Assembly (NCBI GenBank): GCA_961205875.1 | Contig: OY540822.1 | Location: 4,280,501 to 4,344,500 of the forward strand | DNA from: Sialis fuliginosa | Lineage: Eukaryota > Arthropoda > Insecta > Megaloptera > Sialidae | DNA length: 64,000 nt | Direction: 5' to 3' | Part shown: in pieces, positions 21,165 through 30,038 of the stretch | How positions within the stretch are numbered: the stretch's first letter is position 1 | Layout of the letters: every line of letters starts with the position of its first letter | Translations under genes and position numbers: made by a program | The notes under the pieces: generated by a model | The model's input: the letters and a program-made list of their open reading frames with translations, nothing else | What the model was told of the DNA's origin: nothing | The model's database searches: none

Positions 21165-23153
21165 CCCGGGGTTCGTCGCTACCGGGTAAAAAAATACCAC
21201 AGAGGTACATAATAAAAACACTTTTTTTTCTACGTAATCTTGCGACTTGCCGCTTCAAGTACCTTTCTGCATAGCAACAAGGGACGCGCTCCCCGCGCGG
21301 CTACCAGTTAACGCCACGCGATCGGTCACTGCAGACGTGTGAAGTGAGTATGGGTGAAAAATGCCCGGTAGCGACCGTTTGTGTAACTATTTTTTTGTAT
21401 TATTTTTGTTTTAGCAAGGGATCGAGATTGCAAAGACACGGATATTATTGAACTGCGAGCTCTCTTTGGATTATTGTACTTTTGTGTCAAAATGCGAAAC
21501 TCCCATCTAAACACCAAAGATATTTGGGCAACAGATGGCAGCGGCTGTGATTGGTCTATAGCATCTATGTCACGTTAAAGATTTAATTTTTTATTGAAAT
21601 GCTTACGTTTGGATAACATGCATACACGTGAAGAGCGTCGAGCGGAGGATAAATTTGCACCCCTTCGTGAGATTTTTGAAGACTTCAATGCCAACATAAA
21701 GAGGCATTATTCATTTGGAGAAAATGTAACGATAGACGAAAAACTGGAAAAGTTTCGCGAGCGTTGTCCGTTTCATCAATACATTCCTAGCAAACCTGTT
21801 GTTATGGCTGATGCACAGAGTTTTTACACGGGGAATATGGAGGTTTATGTTGGACAAAACGATGGGCCTTTTCAAAACAGTAATGCAGCAATTGATGTTG
21901 TGAAACGGATGGTAGAACCAATCAAAAATAGCCACCGGAACGTGGTAATGGATAATTGGTTCACTAATTTTCCACTTTTACACGATTTGCTGAAATATTA
22001 TGGCTTGACTGCGTTGGGAACTTTGAAAAAAAAATAAGCCTGAGATTCCTCCAGTGTTTACAGCCGCCAAACATAGAGATATTCCCAGTTCTATATTTGG
22101 GTTTTGCACCTTGGTCTCGTATGTGCCAAAGAAAAATAAATTTGTGCTGCTTGCTTCTACTATGCATCATGGTGGTAAAAAAGATTCTGGTGAAGCAAAG
22201 AAACCAGAAATGATACTTGATTACAACCGAAGTAAATGCGGTGTCGATGTCGTAGATGAGCTGTGTGGAACTTACTCAGTATCACGTGGAACTAAAAGAT
22301 GGCCTTTGGTTATATTTTATGGACTTCTGAACGTCGGAGGTATCAATGCCTACGTTATTGTCAAAGGTAATAAAGAACTTTCAGAAGCTACGATTGGCCC
22401 AAGAGACGAATTGAAAGAATTGGCCGAAGGTTTAGTGATGCCTCTTATACACCGCAGATTGTATGTTACACAGTCACAAGCCATAAAAATGAAAATCAAG
22501 TTCATTCTCGGCTTAGATGAAAACAACGAACACAATATGCCAAGCTTCTCTAGGACTGGACCAAAGCCATGCACGTCTCGCTGTGAAGATTGTAACTGGA
22601 AAAAAGACCGGAAAACAAAGACATTGTGAAATATGCAACAAAAAAATATGCATAGAGCATACGATACCTATTTGTGGCAGTTGCTACCAAAAAGTGAAAT
22701 AAATTAAATTAATTTAATTGAAACATAAAGACTGAAAATTTTTAGAGATGTGATTTTTTGTTATTTTTCACTGCGATTTACAAAAAGAATTTCTATTATA
22801 AAAGTATAATTTATTTTTGTTAGCTGATAAGAATATTCTATTTAGTTTTAATATCTGATCTCATTTTGCATGATTCCAAAGAAAAAATGTAACAATTGTT
22901 AAGTTTTTAAGATTACTAACAAAGAAGTTAAGACTTTGGTTCCTTTTAATGTATGTACCTTAAGTAATAATAAATACGTGTTTTCAAATAAATAATACTT
23001 TTTATTTATAGCTAATAGTGTAAACAAACAAAATAAAATAATAAACTTTAATATAAATACACATTTAATGAAATAGGCATCTATAAATAATGTGATAATT
23101 TGTACTCGGTCGTGAGCGTTTGTGTTCGTATTTGCCTGACGACGAACCCCGGG
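21165..23153 (+). mobile_element. piggyBac transposon inserted in a pogo gene
   Basis: 1,989 bp long with perfect 14-bp inverted repeats, CCCGGGGTTCGTCG, flanked by TTAA on both sides (21161-21164 and 23154-23157). The size is normal for an autonomous piggyBac. Its single gene is broken by small lesions. Removing it together with one TTAA restores an uninterrupted pogo frame, so the insertion boundary is unambiguous. Confidence 0.95.
21410..22702 (+). pseudogene. piggyBac transposase with few lesions
   Basis: Covers the DDE_1_7 domain and C-terminal Cys-rich domain. All three catalytic aspartates are visible: VTIDEKLEKFRERC (about 21729), NVVMDNWFTNFPLL (about 21943) and NRSKCGVDVVDEL (about 22228). 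The C-terminal cluster reads CTSRCEDCNW ... CEICNKKICIEHT ... CGSC to 22702. Lesions are an in-frame TAA at 21576-21578, a short deletion after IPSKP (the KYG-type motif is missing), an extra A in the nine-A run at 22026-22034 that shifts frame, and a second frameshift near 22600. The 5' exon before 21410 was not identified. It decayed but was recently functional. Confidence 0.88.
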
Positions 23154-23157
23154 TTAA

Positions 23158-23231
23158 TGAAGATGACATCAGAGATGCAGTTATTAGCTGGTTTGATAAA
23201 AACAGATTGCTACGAAGGGCTTTTGAATTGT
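23158..23231 (+). pseudogene. pogo transposase fragment between two piggyBacs
   Basis: Seventy-odd bases reading NEDDIRDAVISWFDKNRL in phase with the pogo start at 21121. The fragment ends at a TTAA (23232-23235) that is the left target of a second piggyBac. Confidence 0.7.
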
Positions 23232-23235
23232 TTAA

Positions 23236-24000
23236 CCCTTTGACGACCACGGGGACACCGGTGTCACAATTAGAAATAATACAATAAAACAGTAATTAAG
23301 AAACTTATTTTATCTTTTTGTTAATTATATAGTTTCTGAACGTACCTTTTTCATTTTATATGCTAGCAACACAAAATAAAAAATATCGTTCTTTGTCTAT
23401 GGCTATTGGAAACTGACACTTCGTTTGGCGCGCGAATCTTGTATTTTGTAAAAAGTGCTTAGAAGTGTAAAACTGTTTTTCAAGTATTTACAGTGTGAAA
23501 TAATCGTTGCCTGGTAAGTAAATTTTTGTTTTATATATTTATAAAACTATTATTTATGTTGTCTATAACGATAAGTCATTATAAACGTAAAGGGACACCG
23601 ATGTCCCCGTGGCCGTAGAGAGATACTATTTATGAGGAATAATTATGTTGTCGTACTGATGTTTTTCGACAAATACCCTATTTTTTTATTCGTGTCGTTA
23701 CAGATTATGTTTCGCAAGGGACGCGGCGTTTTCGAACTTAGAGAAAATGAAATACAACAGATTTTGATGGCTGATAACAGTGACGAAGAGGACGATTTAC
23801 TGCTTGACGAAGAAGATCAAAGGCTTTTGACACAGGATGATGATCAAGAGATTATTGACGTGGAGATTGAAGATACGATAATTCAACATACTGACTCAAC
23901 AACACCTAAGCCTTCAACGTCCACAGCAGCACATGTGACCGAAGCACAACATCAACAAGTCTTCAAGTGGAGTTCGAGAACAGAAGAGTTCGAGTGCAGA
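23236..24000 (+). pseudogene. Second piggyBac, 5' end and N-terminal exon
   Basis: Begins CCCTTTGACGACCACGGGGA directly after TTAA (23232-23235). The subterminal block GGGGACACCGGTGTC recurs inverted at 23591-23605. A likely 5'-UTR intron runs from donor GTAAGT at 23514 to the acceptor ending at 23703. ATG 23707 then opens MFRKGRGVFELRENEIQQIL and an acidic N-terminal tail (DNSDEEDDLLLDEED) typical of piggyBac transposases. No right end or catalytic domain exists. The frame passes without interruption, near 23990-24040, into pogo sequence, so most of this element was deleted. Confidence 0.7.
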
Positions 24001-24039
24001 ATCAAAGATTTTGAAGAATACCTGAGGAGACAAACCAGA

Positions 24040-24460
24040 CAAATCGAAGATTCTGGAATGAGTCAGAGAATGACAATAAAAAAAATTTCTAGCAAATACA
24101 CAGTAAAACAAGTATTCACATAGATGAAGAAGATATGCTGGAAAAATACATTAAAAAGTGTTCCTGCATGTTTATCATATAAAAACATTCAGACTCTTGG
24201 ATATGAATACGCATAAATTTTGCCACATTGTCAAATTCCACAGCAAAGTTTCATGAATAGACATAAAAGACTTACATTGAGAAAACCAGAGAGCACTAAT
24301 CTTTCAAGAAGTACGGGAGATTCAATAAACATCGTGTGAACTCATTTTTTTTAAATTATAAAGCAGTTTTAGATCAATACAGATTTCCAACAGAACGTAT
24401 TTTTATTAATATTGACGAGACAAGTTGCACAACAGTTATGAAACCTATTAAAGTAGTAAT
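24040..24460 (+). pseudogene. pogo-type transposase, central fragment
   Basis: Continues the pogo gene begun at 21121. The sequence reads SSKYTVKQVF, then after an in-frame TAG and several frame slips shows YKNIQTLGYEYA, KRLTLRKPESTNLSRSTG (CENP-B-like second helix-turn-helix) and RIFINIDETSCTTV, the first catalytic Asp region. No second or third Asp follows. It is heavily decayed. Confidence 0.7.
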
Positions 24461-25267
24461 AGTGGAGTCAAATTAGGTTTTAATCTCGGAACTGGTTCAA
24501 CCAACTCGGAGTTTAATGATTGACTGCTTAAAATTTCACAAATTAAATATACTAAACTCTTTATTGGTTAAAAATTGCCACTTTTTATTTATTTAATAAA
24601 TTATTTAAAATATATTTTTATTATAACGTTGTATAGTCCAATCAGATAAGACTTTTACCCGGAACTAATTCGGACCAAAATGATTTTTGGTGGAAACGTT
24701 CTATTAGTGTCTCTGATCATCCCACAAAAAGTCCGAGCTGATCCGAGTTGTGCTACCGTCGCCATCATGAAAAAATGGCGGGCGGGTTATATTTTTTCAT
24801 AGTTTTTCGCGTTCTTCTCTGAAACCGTTCATTTTACGAATGACATAAAAGACTTTTTTGTAGAGCATAATATTTTCTTTGAAATGACTCCAAGGTCGTT
24901 AATTTCGGTTTAAAAGTAACACAAGGAGTGCCGGTTTTTTTAAATCATAGTAAACTGAAAAATTAATTTTTCGCATTATTTTCAATTTTACTTGACTTTC
25001 GATGCAATTACGAAAATTTTATAAAGAATATTTATGAAGTATCATAAATTTGTGCGTATAATAAGACCAAAAACATCAAGATTAGTATAATTGTAAATGA
25101 TAGAGGGTTAATATTCTTAATCCTCACATTAGTGTATATCAGAACAAGTATATCTTCCTACTACCGAATTGATGTAAAATGTTCAAATTATTAAGATATT
25201 CCATTAAAAATAACTTCAATACCATTAAATAGGTATTTTATGTTTTCAGAGATGGTTTAAGGGGAAA
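24461..25267. other. Non-coding AT-rich stretch
   Basis: No ORF or domain recognised. It lies between the pogo remnant and the BEL/Pao fragment. Confidence 0.4.
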
Positions 25268-25532
25268 TCTTGGCCCGGGTATTTCGTAAGTGATTTGGAG
25301 AAGGCCGAGCACACACTACTACGTGTTGTGCAACAAATTCATTTCACAGATGAATTAAATTCATTAGAAAAGGGACAATTGTGCTACCCTGCTTATCGTC
25401 AGTTATCCCCGTTCCTAAATGATGGACTTATTCGAGTAGGAGGTATGCTTCGGAACGCGAACATAGATTTTAGTCAAAAATTTCCAATTCTGCTCCCAAA
25501 AAATGACCATTTTGTAAATTTATTGATAGACT
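25268..25532 (+). pseudogene. BEL/Pao pol fragment, integrase N-terminus
   Basis: Encodes the region just before and at the start of a BEL/Pao integrase: EKAEHTLLRVVQQIHF, then YRQLSPFLNDGLIRVGGML and FPILLPKNDHFVNLLI. The next expected residues, the HxxH zinc-binding helix, are absent because a Gypsy element interrupts the gene. The gene resumes at about 28120. Confidence 0.85.
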
Positions 25533-25960
25533 TGTGGCAACATTGTACAGCACCACAGAAATCAAAACGGCAGTTGCGAAATGATGCGCGGTCGTAAATC
25601 AAAACGACAAAGCATACACCGCCTTTTGCTAACTGCCGACAGCGAGACAATAGACACACACGCAAGGAGCACACCACCTTTGACTAAATGCCACCAATTA
25701 GTAACGAAGTTGCAATCACCAAAAACACCGTTACGAATTAATAACGGCCAACAAGAAAGTGTCGGGGGAAATCCACTATAAAAGGATGGACTCCGACACT
25801 CAGTCACATTCACGACGTCAAGTGTTCAAGACTTTAACAAGCAACACCGGAAATCAACCAAGCATCACAGTCAACCACGAGAGCGACAAGGACGGCATAC
25901 GACTCACCTCACTCCACAATTGAATTGTACACTGATAAAAATAAATGTTCAATTTTGTTA

Positions 25961-26310
25961 AAAAAAAGATACGTGGAAATAATAAATAATTAAACTTCTC
26001 GATAATTATTATTTTTTGTCATCTGCAACCGGTGACGGCAGCCCACAATTGGTGACTCCGACGTGATTTGCTAGTCGGTTAATCACAACACCTTAGATTT
26101 TTTTTAATGTTAATTTTTTCATAAATTTTACTAAAATTGACAATTTATAACTAATACATATGTATTATATGTTTAATAATAATAAACAATGTATCAATTG
26201 GTTTCTTAAAAAAAAATACGTGGAAATAATAAATTATTAAACTTCTCGATAATTATTATTTTTCGTCATCTGTAACCGGTGACGGCAACCCACAATTGGT
26301 GACCCCGACG
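25961..26310. repeat. Direct repeat of LTR 3' end plus primer-binding site
   Basis: A 103-bp unit (25961-26063 and 26208-26310, about 95% identical) starts at ATACGTGGAAATAATAAA. It covers the last part of the LTR and the primer-binding site, and the copies are 247 bp apart. Confidence 0.85.
26050..26067 (+). promoter_or_regulatory. Primer-binding site, tRNA-Trp type
   Basis: TGGTGACTCCGACGTGATT lies two bases after the LTR end CACA. From memory it is complementary, with one mismatch, to the 3' end of insect tRNA-Trp. A second copy, TGGTGACCCCGACG, sits at 26297-26310 after a repeat of the last ~85 bp of the LTR. Confidence 0.65.
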
Positions 26311-26486
26311 GTCGGAAGAAATCCGACGAGAAGAGAACACGCACCCGGGACACAACTGGCGTCAAGCACCAGATCACAGCACAACCAATGACCACATCGA
26401 GGCACGGACAGCACAAATCGGGAACCACTGCACAACTGGTGACCCCGCTCAGAACACTCGATCCCCGACTTCACACACAAAAGAAG

Positions 26487-27275
26487 ATGGCGAACCAAGA
26501 CGGACAGCAGCAACCGCCGACGCAAGAATTGGGTGCAGGCGTACAGCATGTAGCAATACGTGTACCGCCTTTTTGGCCCGACAAACCGGCAATATGGTTT
26601 GCACAGCTCGAGAGCCAATTCGAGTTGGGAAAAATCGTCAGCGACGCGACAAAATACAATTACGTGATCGGACAGCTAGAATCTCAATACGCCGTCGAGG
26701 TCGAAGACGTAATTATCAATCCACCAGCAACGAACGAGTACCGCAAAATAAAGACAGAGTTAATACGTCGACTCTCAACCTCGCAGGAAGAACGCGTCCG
26801 TCATCTCCTCGTCCACGAAGAAATGGACGAAAGAAAACCATCGCAATTTCTGCGCACGCTATGGGCAAACCGCCTACCGCAAAACGTCCAGGCGATCATT
26901 GCGTGCCAGACAGAAGCCGCCCTGGATACCGTCGCAGAGCTCGCCGACAAAATCGTCGAGGTGACGCCCCAGGTCACAAGCGTGACGCCAAAACCCGCCA
27001 AGGACAAAAGCGTCGCCCCGCAACATGCCGATGTAGCCGCACTCACAAAGCGCATCGAAGAATTGTCGCACCAGGTAGCCGCACTCACAACAATGCACCG
27101 GTCCGAGACGTACCCATCACGACGCCAGCGCTCAAGCAGTCGTAGCAAGCACCACGTCCGCGACAAAGCAGAAAAGACAGAAATCTGCTGGTACCATCAG
27201 CGCTTCGGAGTCAAAGCTCAGAAGTACGAACCACCATGCAGTTTCCGGTCGAGAAACCGACACTCCAGTCATTAA
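26487..27275 (+). CDS. Gypsy gag
   Basis: The capsid precursor of the Gypsy element. ATG 26487 (MANQDGQQQPP) fits the family start better than the upstream in-frame ATG at 26388, which lies in the leader. The protein shows VPPFWPDKPAIWFAQLESQF, KYNYVIGQLESQYAVEVEDV and LIRRLSTSQEERVRHLL, all strongly conserved in insect Gypsy gag. An Arg/Ser-rich C-terminus follows, then an atypical zinc-knuckle stretch, CWYHQRFGVKAQKYEPPC, in which one expected Cys is Tyr. The frame is open throughout. The pol gene overlaps its end in another frame. With no RT or integrase left, it could only be expressed, not transposed in cis. Confidence 0.85.
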   Translation: MANQDGQQQPPTQELGAGVQHVAIRVPPFWPDKPAIWFAQLESQFELGKIVSDATKYNYVIGQLESQYAVEVEDVIINPPATNEYRKIKTELIRRLSTSQEERVRHLLVHEEMDERKPSQFLRTLWANRLPQNVQAIIACQTEAALDTVAELADKIVEVTPQVTSVTPKPAKDKSVAPQHADVAALTKRIEELSHQVAALTTMHRSETYPSRRQRSSSRSKHHVRDKAEKTEICWYHQRFGVKAQKYEPPCSFRSRNRHSSH

Positions 27276-28110
27276 CAGTCGCGACTGACTGCACACAACG
27301 CCCAAGTCGCCTCTTCGTAACCGACCGAGCCACAAAAGTACGGTTTTTGGTCGACACCGGATCCGACCTGTGTGGATACCCACATACCTTGCTACGCGCG
27401 CCGCGTTCAAGGGAAAAATACGAAGGCTGCGAGTAGCCAATGGGTCCACCATCCACACATACGGATTTACGACGCTGAACCTCAACTTCGGTCTCCGCCG
27501 AGACTTCACCTGGAAGTTCGTCATCGCCGATCATAGAAGCCGATTTACTGTCGTTCTTCAACATCCTAGTAGACATCCGTCATCACCGCCTCCTAGACGG
27601 GATCACGAGCCTCACTACCCCCAAGAAAACCGGTACCCGTAAAGACGAAACCAGCGCCGACTATACGAGCAGTGAGCGGAACCACTCGCTACCACTTACT
27701 GCTAAACGAGTTCTTCGAGATAACTCGCCCAACCGGTCAACCACGAGACGTACGGCACTCCACGTCGCACCACATTAATACGACGCCTGGACCGCCCGTA
27801 GCCTGCCGACCACGACGTCTCGCCCCGGATCGCCGCGTTGCTCAAACGGAATTCGACGACATGCTTCTCGCCGGCACTGCACGCCGCTCGAAGAGCCCTT
27901 GGTCGTCTCCGCTACACATAGCGCCAAAGCGTGACAACGGCTGACGCTCATGTGGCGATTACAGAGCACTCAACGCGCGCACAATTCCGGACCGCTATCC
28001 AGTACGCCACATCGCAAACTTTGCGCACCAGCTCGCCGAACACACAACATTCTCGACAATCGACCTGGTAAAAGCGTACCACCAGATACCGGTACACCCA
28101 GACGACATAC
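27236..28110 (+). pseudogene. Gypsy protease and truncated reverse transcriptase
   Basis: The aspartic protease starts with RLFVTDRATKVRFLVDTGSD, containing the DTG active site. It shifts frame near 27370-27430 (GSTIHTYGFTTLNLNFGLRR) and again after FVIADHRS. Reverse-transcriptase leader sequence follows from 27672 (PPVACRPRRLAPDR, KSPWSSPLHIAPKRDNG), a stop at 27942-27944, then YRALNARTIPDRYPV and FSTIDLVKAYHQIPVHPDD. It ends there, before the catalytic YxDD box. Several frameshifts and one stop make it dead. Confidence 0.8.
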
Positions 28111-28114
28111 CGAG

Positions 28115-28800
28115 TACCACAGAGTGACTGAAGCCAAAGCCTTCCTTCATTACGGCGTAGATTACGCCGGGCTATATCACATATCTCTTGCTAGGAGAAG
28201 GGGTATGAAAAGCCAAAAGGCCTATATCTGTTTATTTATTTGCCTAGCCACAAAAGCGATACACTTAGAGTTAGTTTTAAATCTGTCAACCGACATGTTT
28301 CTGACCGCATTTAACAGTTTTTGACTCGCCGAGGTACGTGTGCAGTGATGTACTCAGATCAGGGTACGAATTTTATCGGGGCTAAGTCAGCGTTAGATAC
28401 CGTTTACGAGTTAGTCAATTATCAAGAATATAACCGTGCAGTAGAACAGAAACTAACGACCCATAAAATTCAATGGCGTTTACAACCAGCCGCTAGTCGT
28501 CATTTCTCCGGTATTTGGGAAGCGAACGTCAAAGCCGTCAAATCGCATTTAGCAAAGGCAATTGGCAACCAGCTATTAACGTATGAAGAAATGAGTACGG
28601 TTTTAGCCCAAATCGAGGCTTTGTTAAATTCACGACCCTTGTGTTGGCTGAGCCCTAACCTATCAAAGACTTCAGCCCTCACCCCCGCGCACTTATTGAC
28701 GCTAGCGCCACTAGAATGTTTCCCAGAAACAGATCCCGCATTGTCCTCGAATCTATTACAAAGAAAAGCCTTATTGGATCAGATAACACACTCCTTACAA
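28115..28800 (+). pseudogene. BEL/Pao integrase core, 3' part
   Basis: Continuation of the BEL/Pao gene from 25268-25532. EAKAFLHYGVDYAGLYHI carries the first catalytic Asp, YSDQGTNFIGAKSAL the second, and HFSGIWEANVKAVKSHL the Glu. NSRPLCWLSPNL and LTPAHLLTLAPLE follow, as in other BEL/Pao integrases. A one-base frameshift lies near 28320. After LDQITHSLQ at about 28800 the usual QHFWRRW/DUF5641 tail is replaced by unrelated sequence. About 60-100 residues around the Gypsy insertion are missing. Confidence 0.85.
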
Positions 28801-29813
28801 CTGTATGTATATGATGATGTTAAATGCAAACAGTTTGGCTTGGCTAAATACAAATTGTGGTCCGTGGGAGCTTGTAAAAACTCATTAGAAAAATACAGTT
28901 GTGTATCGTCGTAATGATATAATGGTAAATACCAATATTAAAATTGGCCCAGTTTTCCAAAAATGGCCTGTCTTAACAGATTCAAGAGGATATGAATTAA
29001 TTTAATTAAATTTTACATCACTGAAACGTACACACTTAGGCAACGATGAAAAACATGAACAATATTTTTTAATCATATTTTAAAAATTTGCAACATTCTT
29101 CGAAAGATCATGAAGGGTTGTCTCTACTGGGTTTACTGGAATTGGAAGATATTAATAGTGGTAAGACTTTTTTTGTGATGCCATATCTTATTATTAATAT
29201 TTCTTTTTTTTCAACAGATTGTATACTCTATATTCAACTGTGTTTGCTTGCACACTTATTTCCTCTAAAAGAAGTTGTTAGAGTAAAGAGAAAAAAAATC
29301 GTGGAAACCATCAATTTCTGATACGAAAAGCAGTATCATTACCCGTGCAAATGTGTATGTAAATATTTTAATTAATTAATTGGAGTGTTGATAGGTGTTT
29401 AAAGTATTTAAACTAAAACGAAACGAAACTTATCAAAAGTAAGAAACGGTTATAAATACTGTATGTAAGCTATTACCGATATAAATTTTTCAAATGTAAA
29501 CATATAAACAGTCACGAAGTACGAGAGCGCTATCGCGACAAATGAACAATGCCGTTATTATAAGAGTATTATAACATTCGGCGCTTGACCATGGGCCAAT
29601 ATCTAAGAACAAATACACGCATACGCATCACTAGCATTCATTATTACATCACTGAACGATACGGCAGTTCTCAATAATACAGTGCGTATTAGTAAAACAA
29701 ATAAATGGCAATAAGTGAAATAAAAGCGTTTTATTAAACGAAAGTGCACATGTTGTGGTAATTGTGATAATCAAATTGAGTTCCTGTGATTGAATAACCT
29801 GTGTGCAAGAAAT
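28801..29813. other. Unassigned stretch after BEL/Pao
   Basis: A short coding-like scrap at about 28870-29000 (RRNDMVNTNIKIGPVFQKWP, then LTDSRGYELI) reads like the C-terminal part of some protein, but I cannot name it. The remainder to 29813 is AT-rich with no recognised gene. Confidence 0.35.
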
Positions 29814-30035
29814 AGTAAGGCGCAATCCAACGTGCAAGGTGCAAGCAGCCACAGTAAGGCGCAATCCAACGTGCAAGGTGCAAGCAGCCACAGTAAGGCG
29901 CCCTCCAACGTGCAAGGTGCAAGCAGCCACAGTAAGGCGCCCTCCCACGTGCAAGGTGCAAGCAGCCACAGTAAGGCGCAATACAACGTGCAAGTGGCAA
30001 GCAATCATAGTACGGCGCATTCCGACGTACAAGGT
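29814..30035. repeat. 39-bp minisatellite, about six copies
   Basis: The unit starts AGTAAGGCGCAATCCAACGT, period exactly 39, with copies at 29814, 29853, 29892, 29931, 29970 and a truncated one at 30009. The first four are nearly identical and the last two diverge. Open frames on both strands are only a consequence of 39 being divisible by three. The array is cut off on its right by the element starting at 30039. Confidence 0.95.
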
Positions 30036-30038
30036 ATT

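Larger units (their letters stand above)
25533..28110 (+). mobile_element. Truncated Gypsy (Ty3) retrotransposon nested in BEL/Pao
   Basis: Contains a 5' LTR (TGTGGCAACA at 25533 to about 26047, TATA box CTATAAAAGG near 25777) and a primer-binding site. These are followed by gag, protease and the start of reverse transcriptase. It ends abruptly at about 28110 inside the reverse transcriptase, so RNase H, integrase and the 3' LTR are missing. Base composition is clearly richer in G+C than the flanks. It inserted in the BEL/Pao integrase gene and then lost its 3' part. Confidence 0.8.

Noticed and set aside
26573..27166. Long ORFs in alternative frames of the Gypsy gag
   Set aside because: Shadows created by the G+C-rich gag gene; no family motifs in these frames.
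29814..30035. CRISPR-like direct repeats
   Set aside because: The repeat is continuous with no unique spacers, and the genome is eukaryotic.
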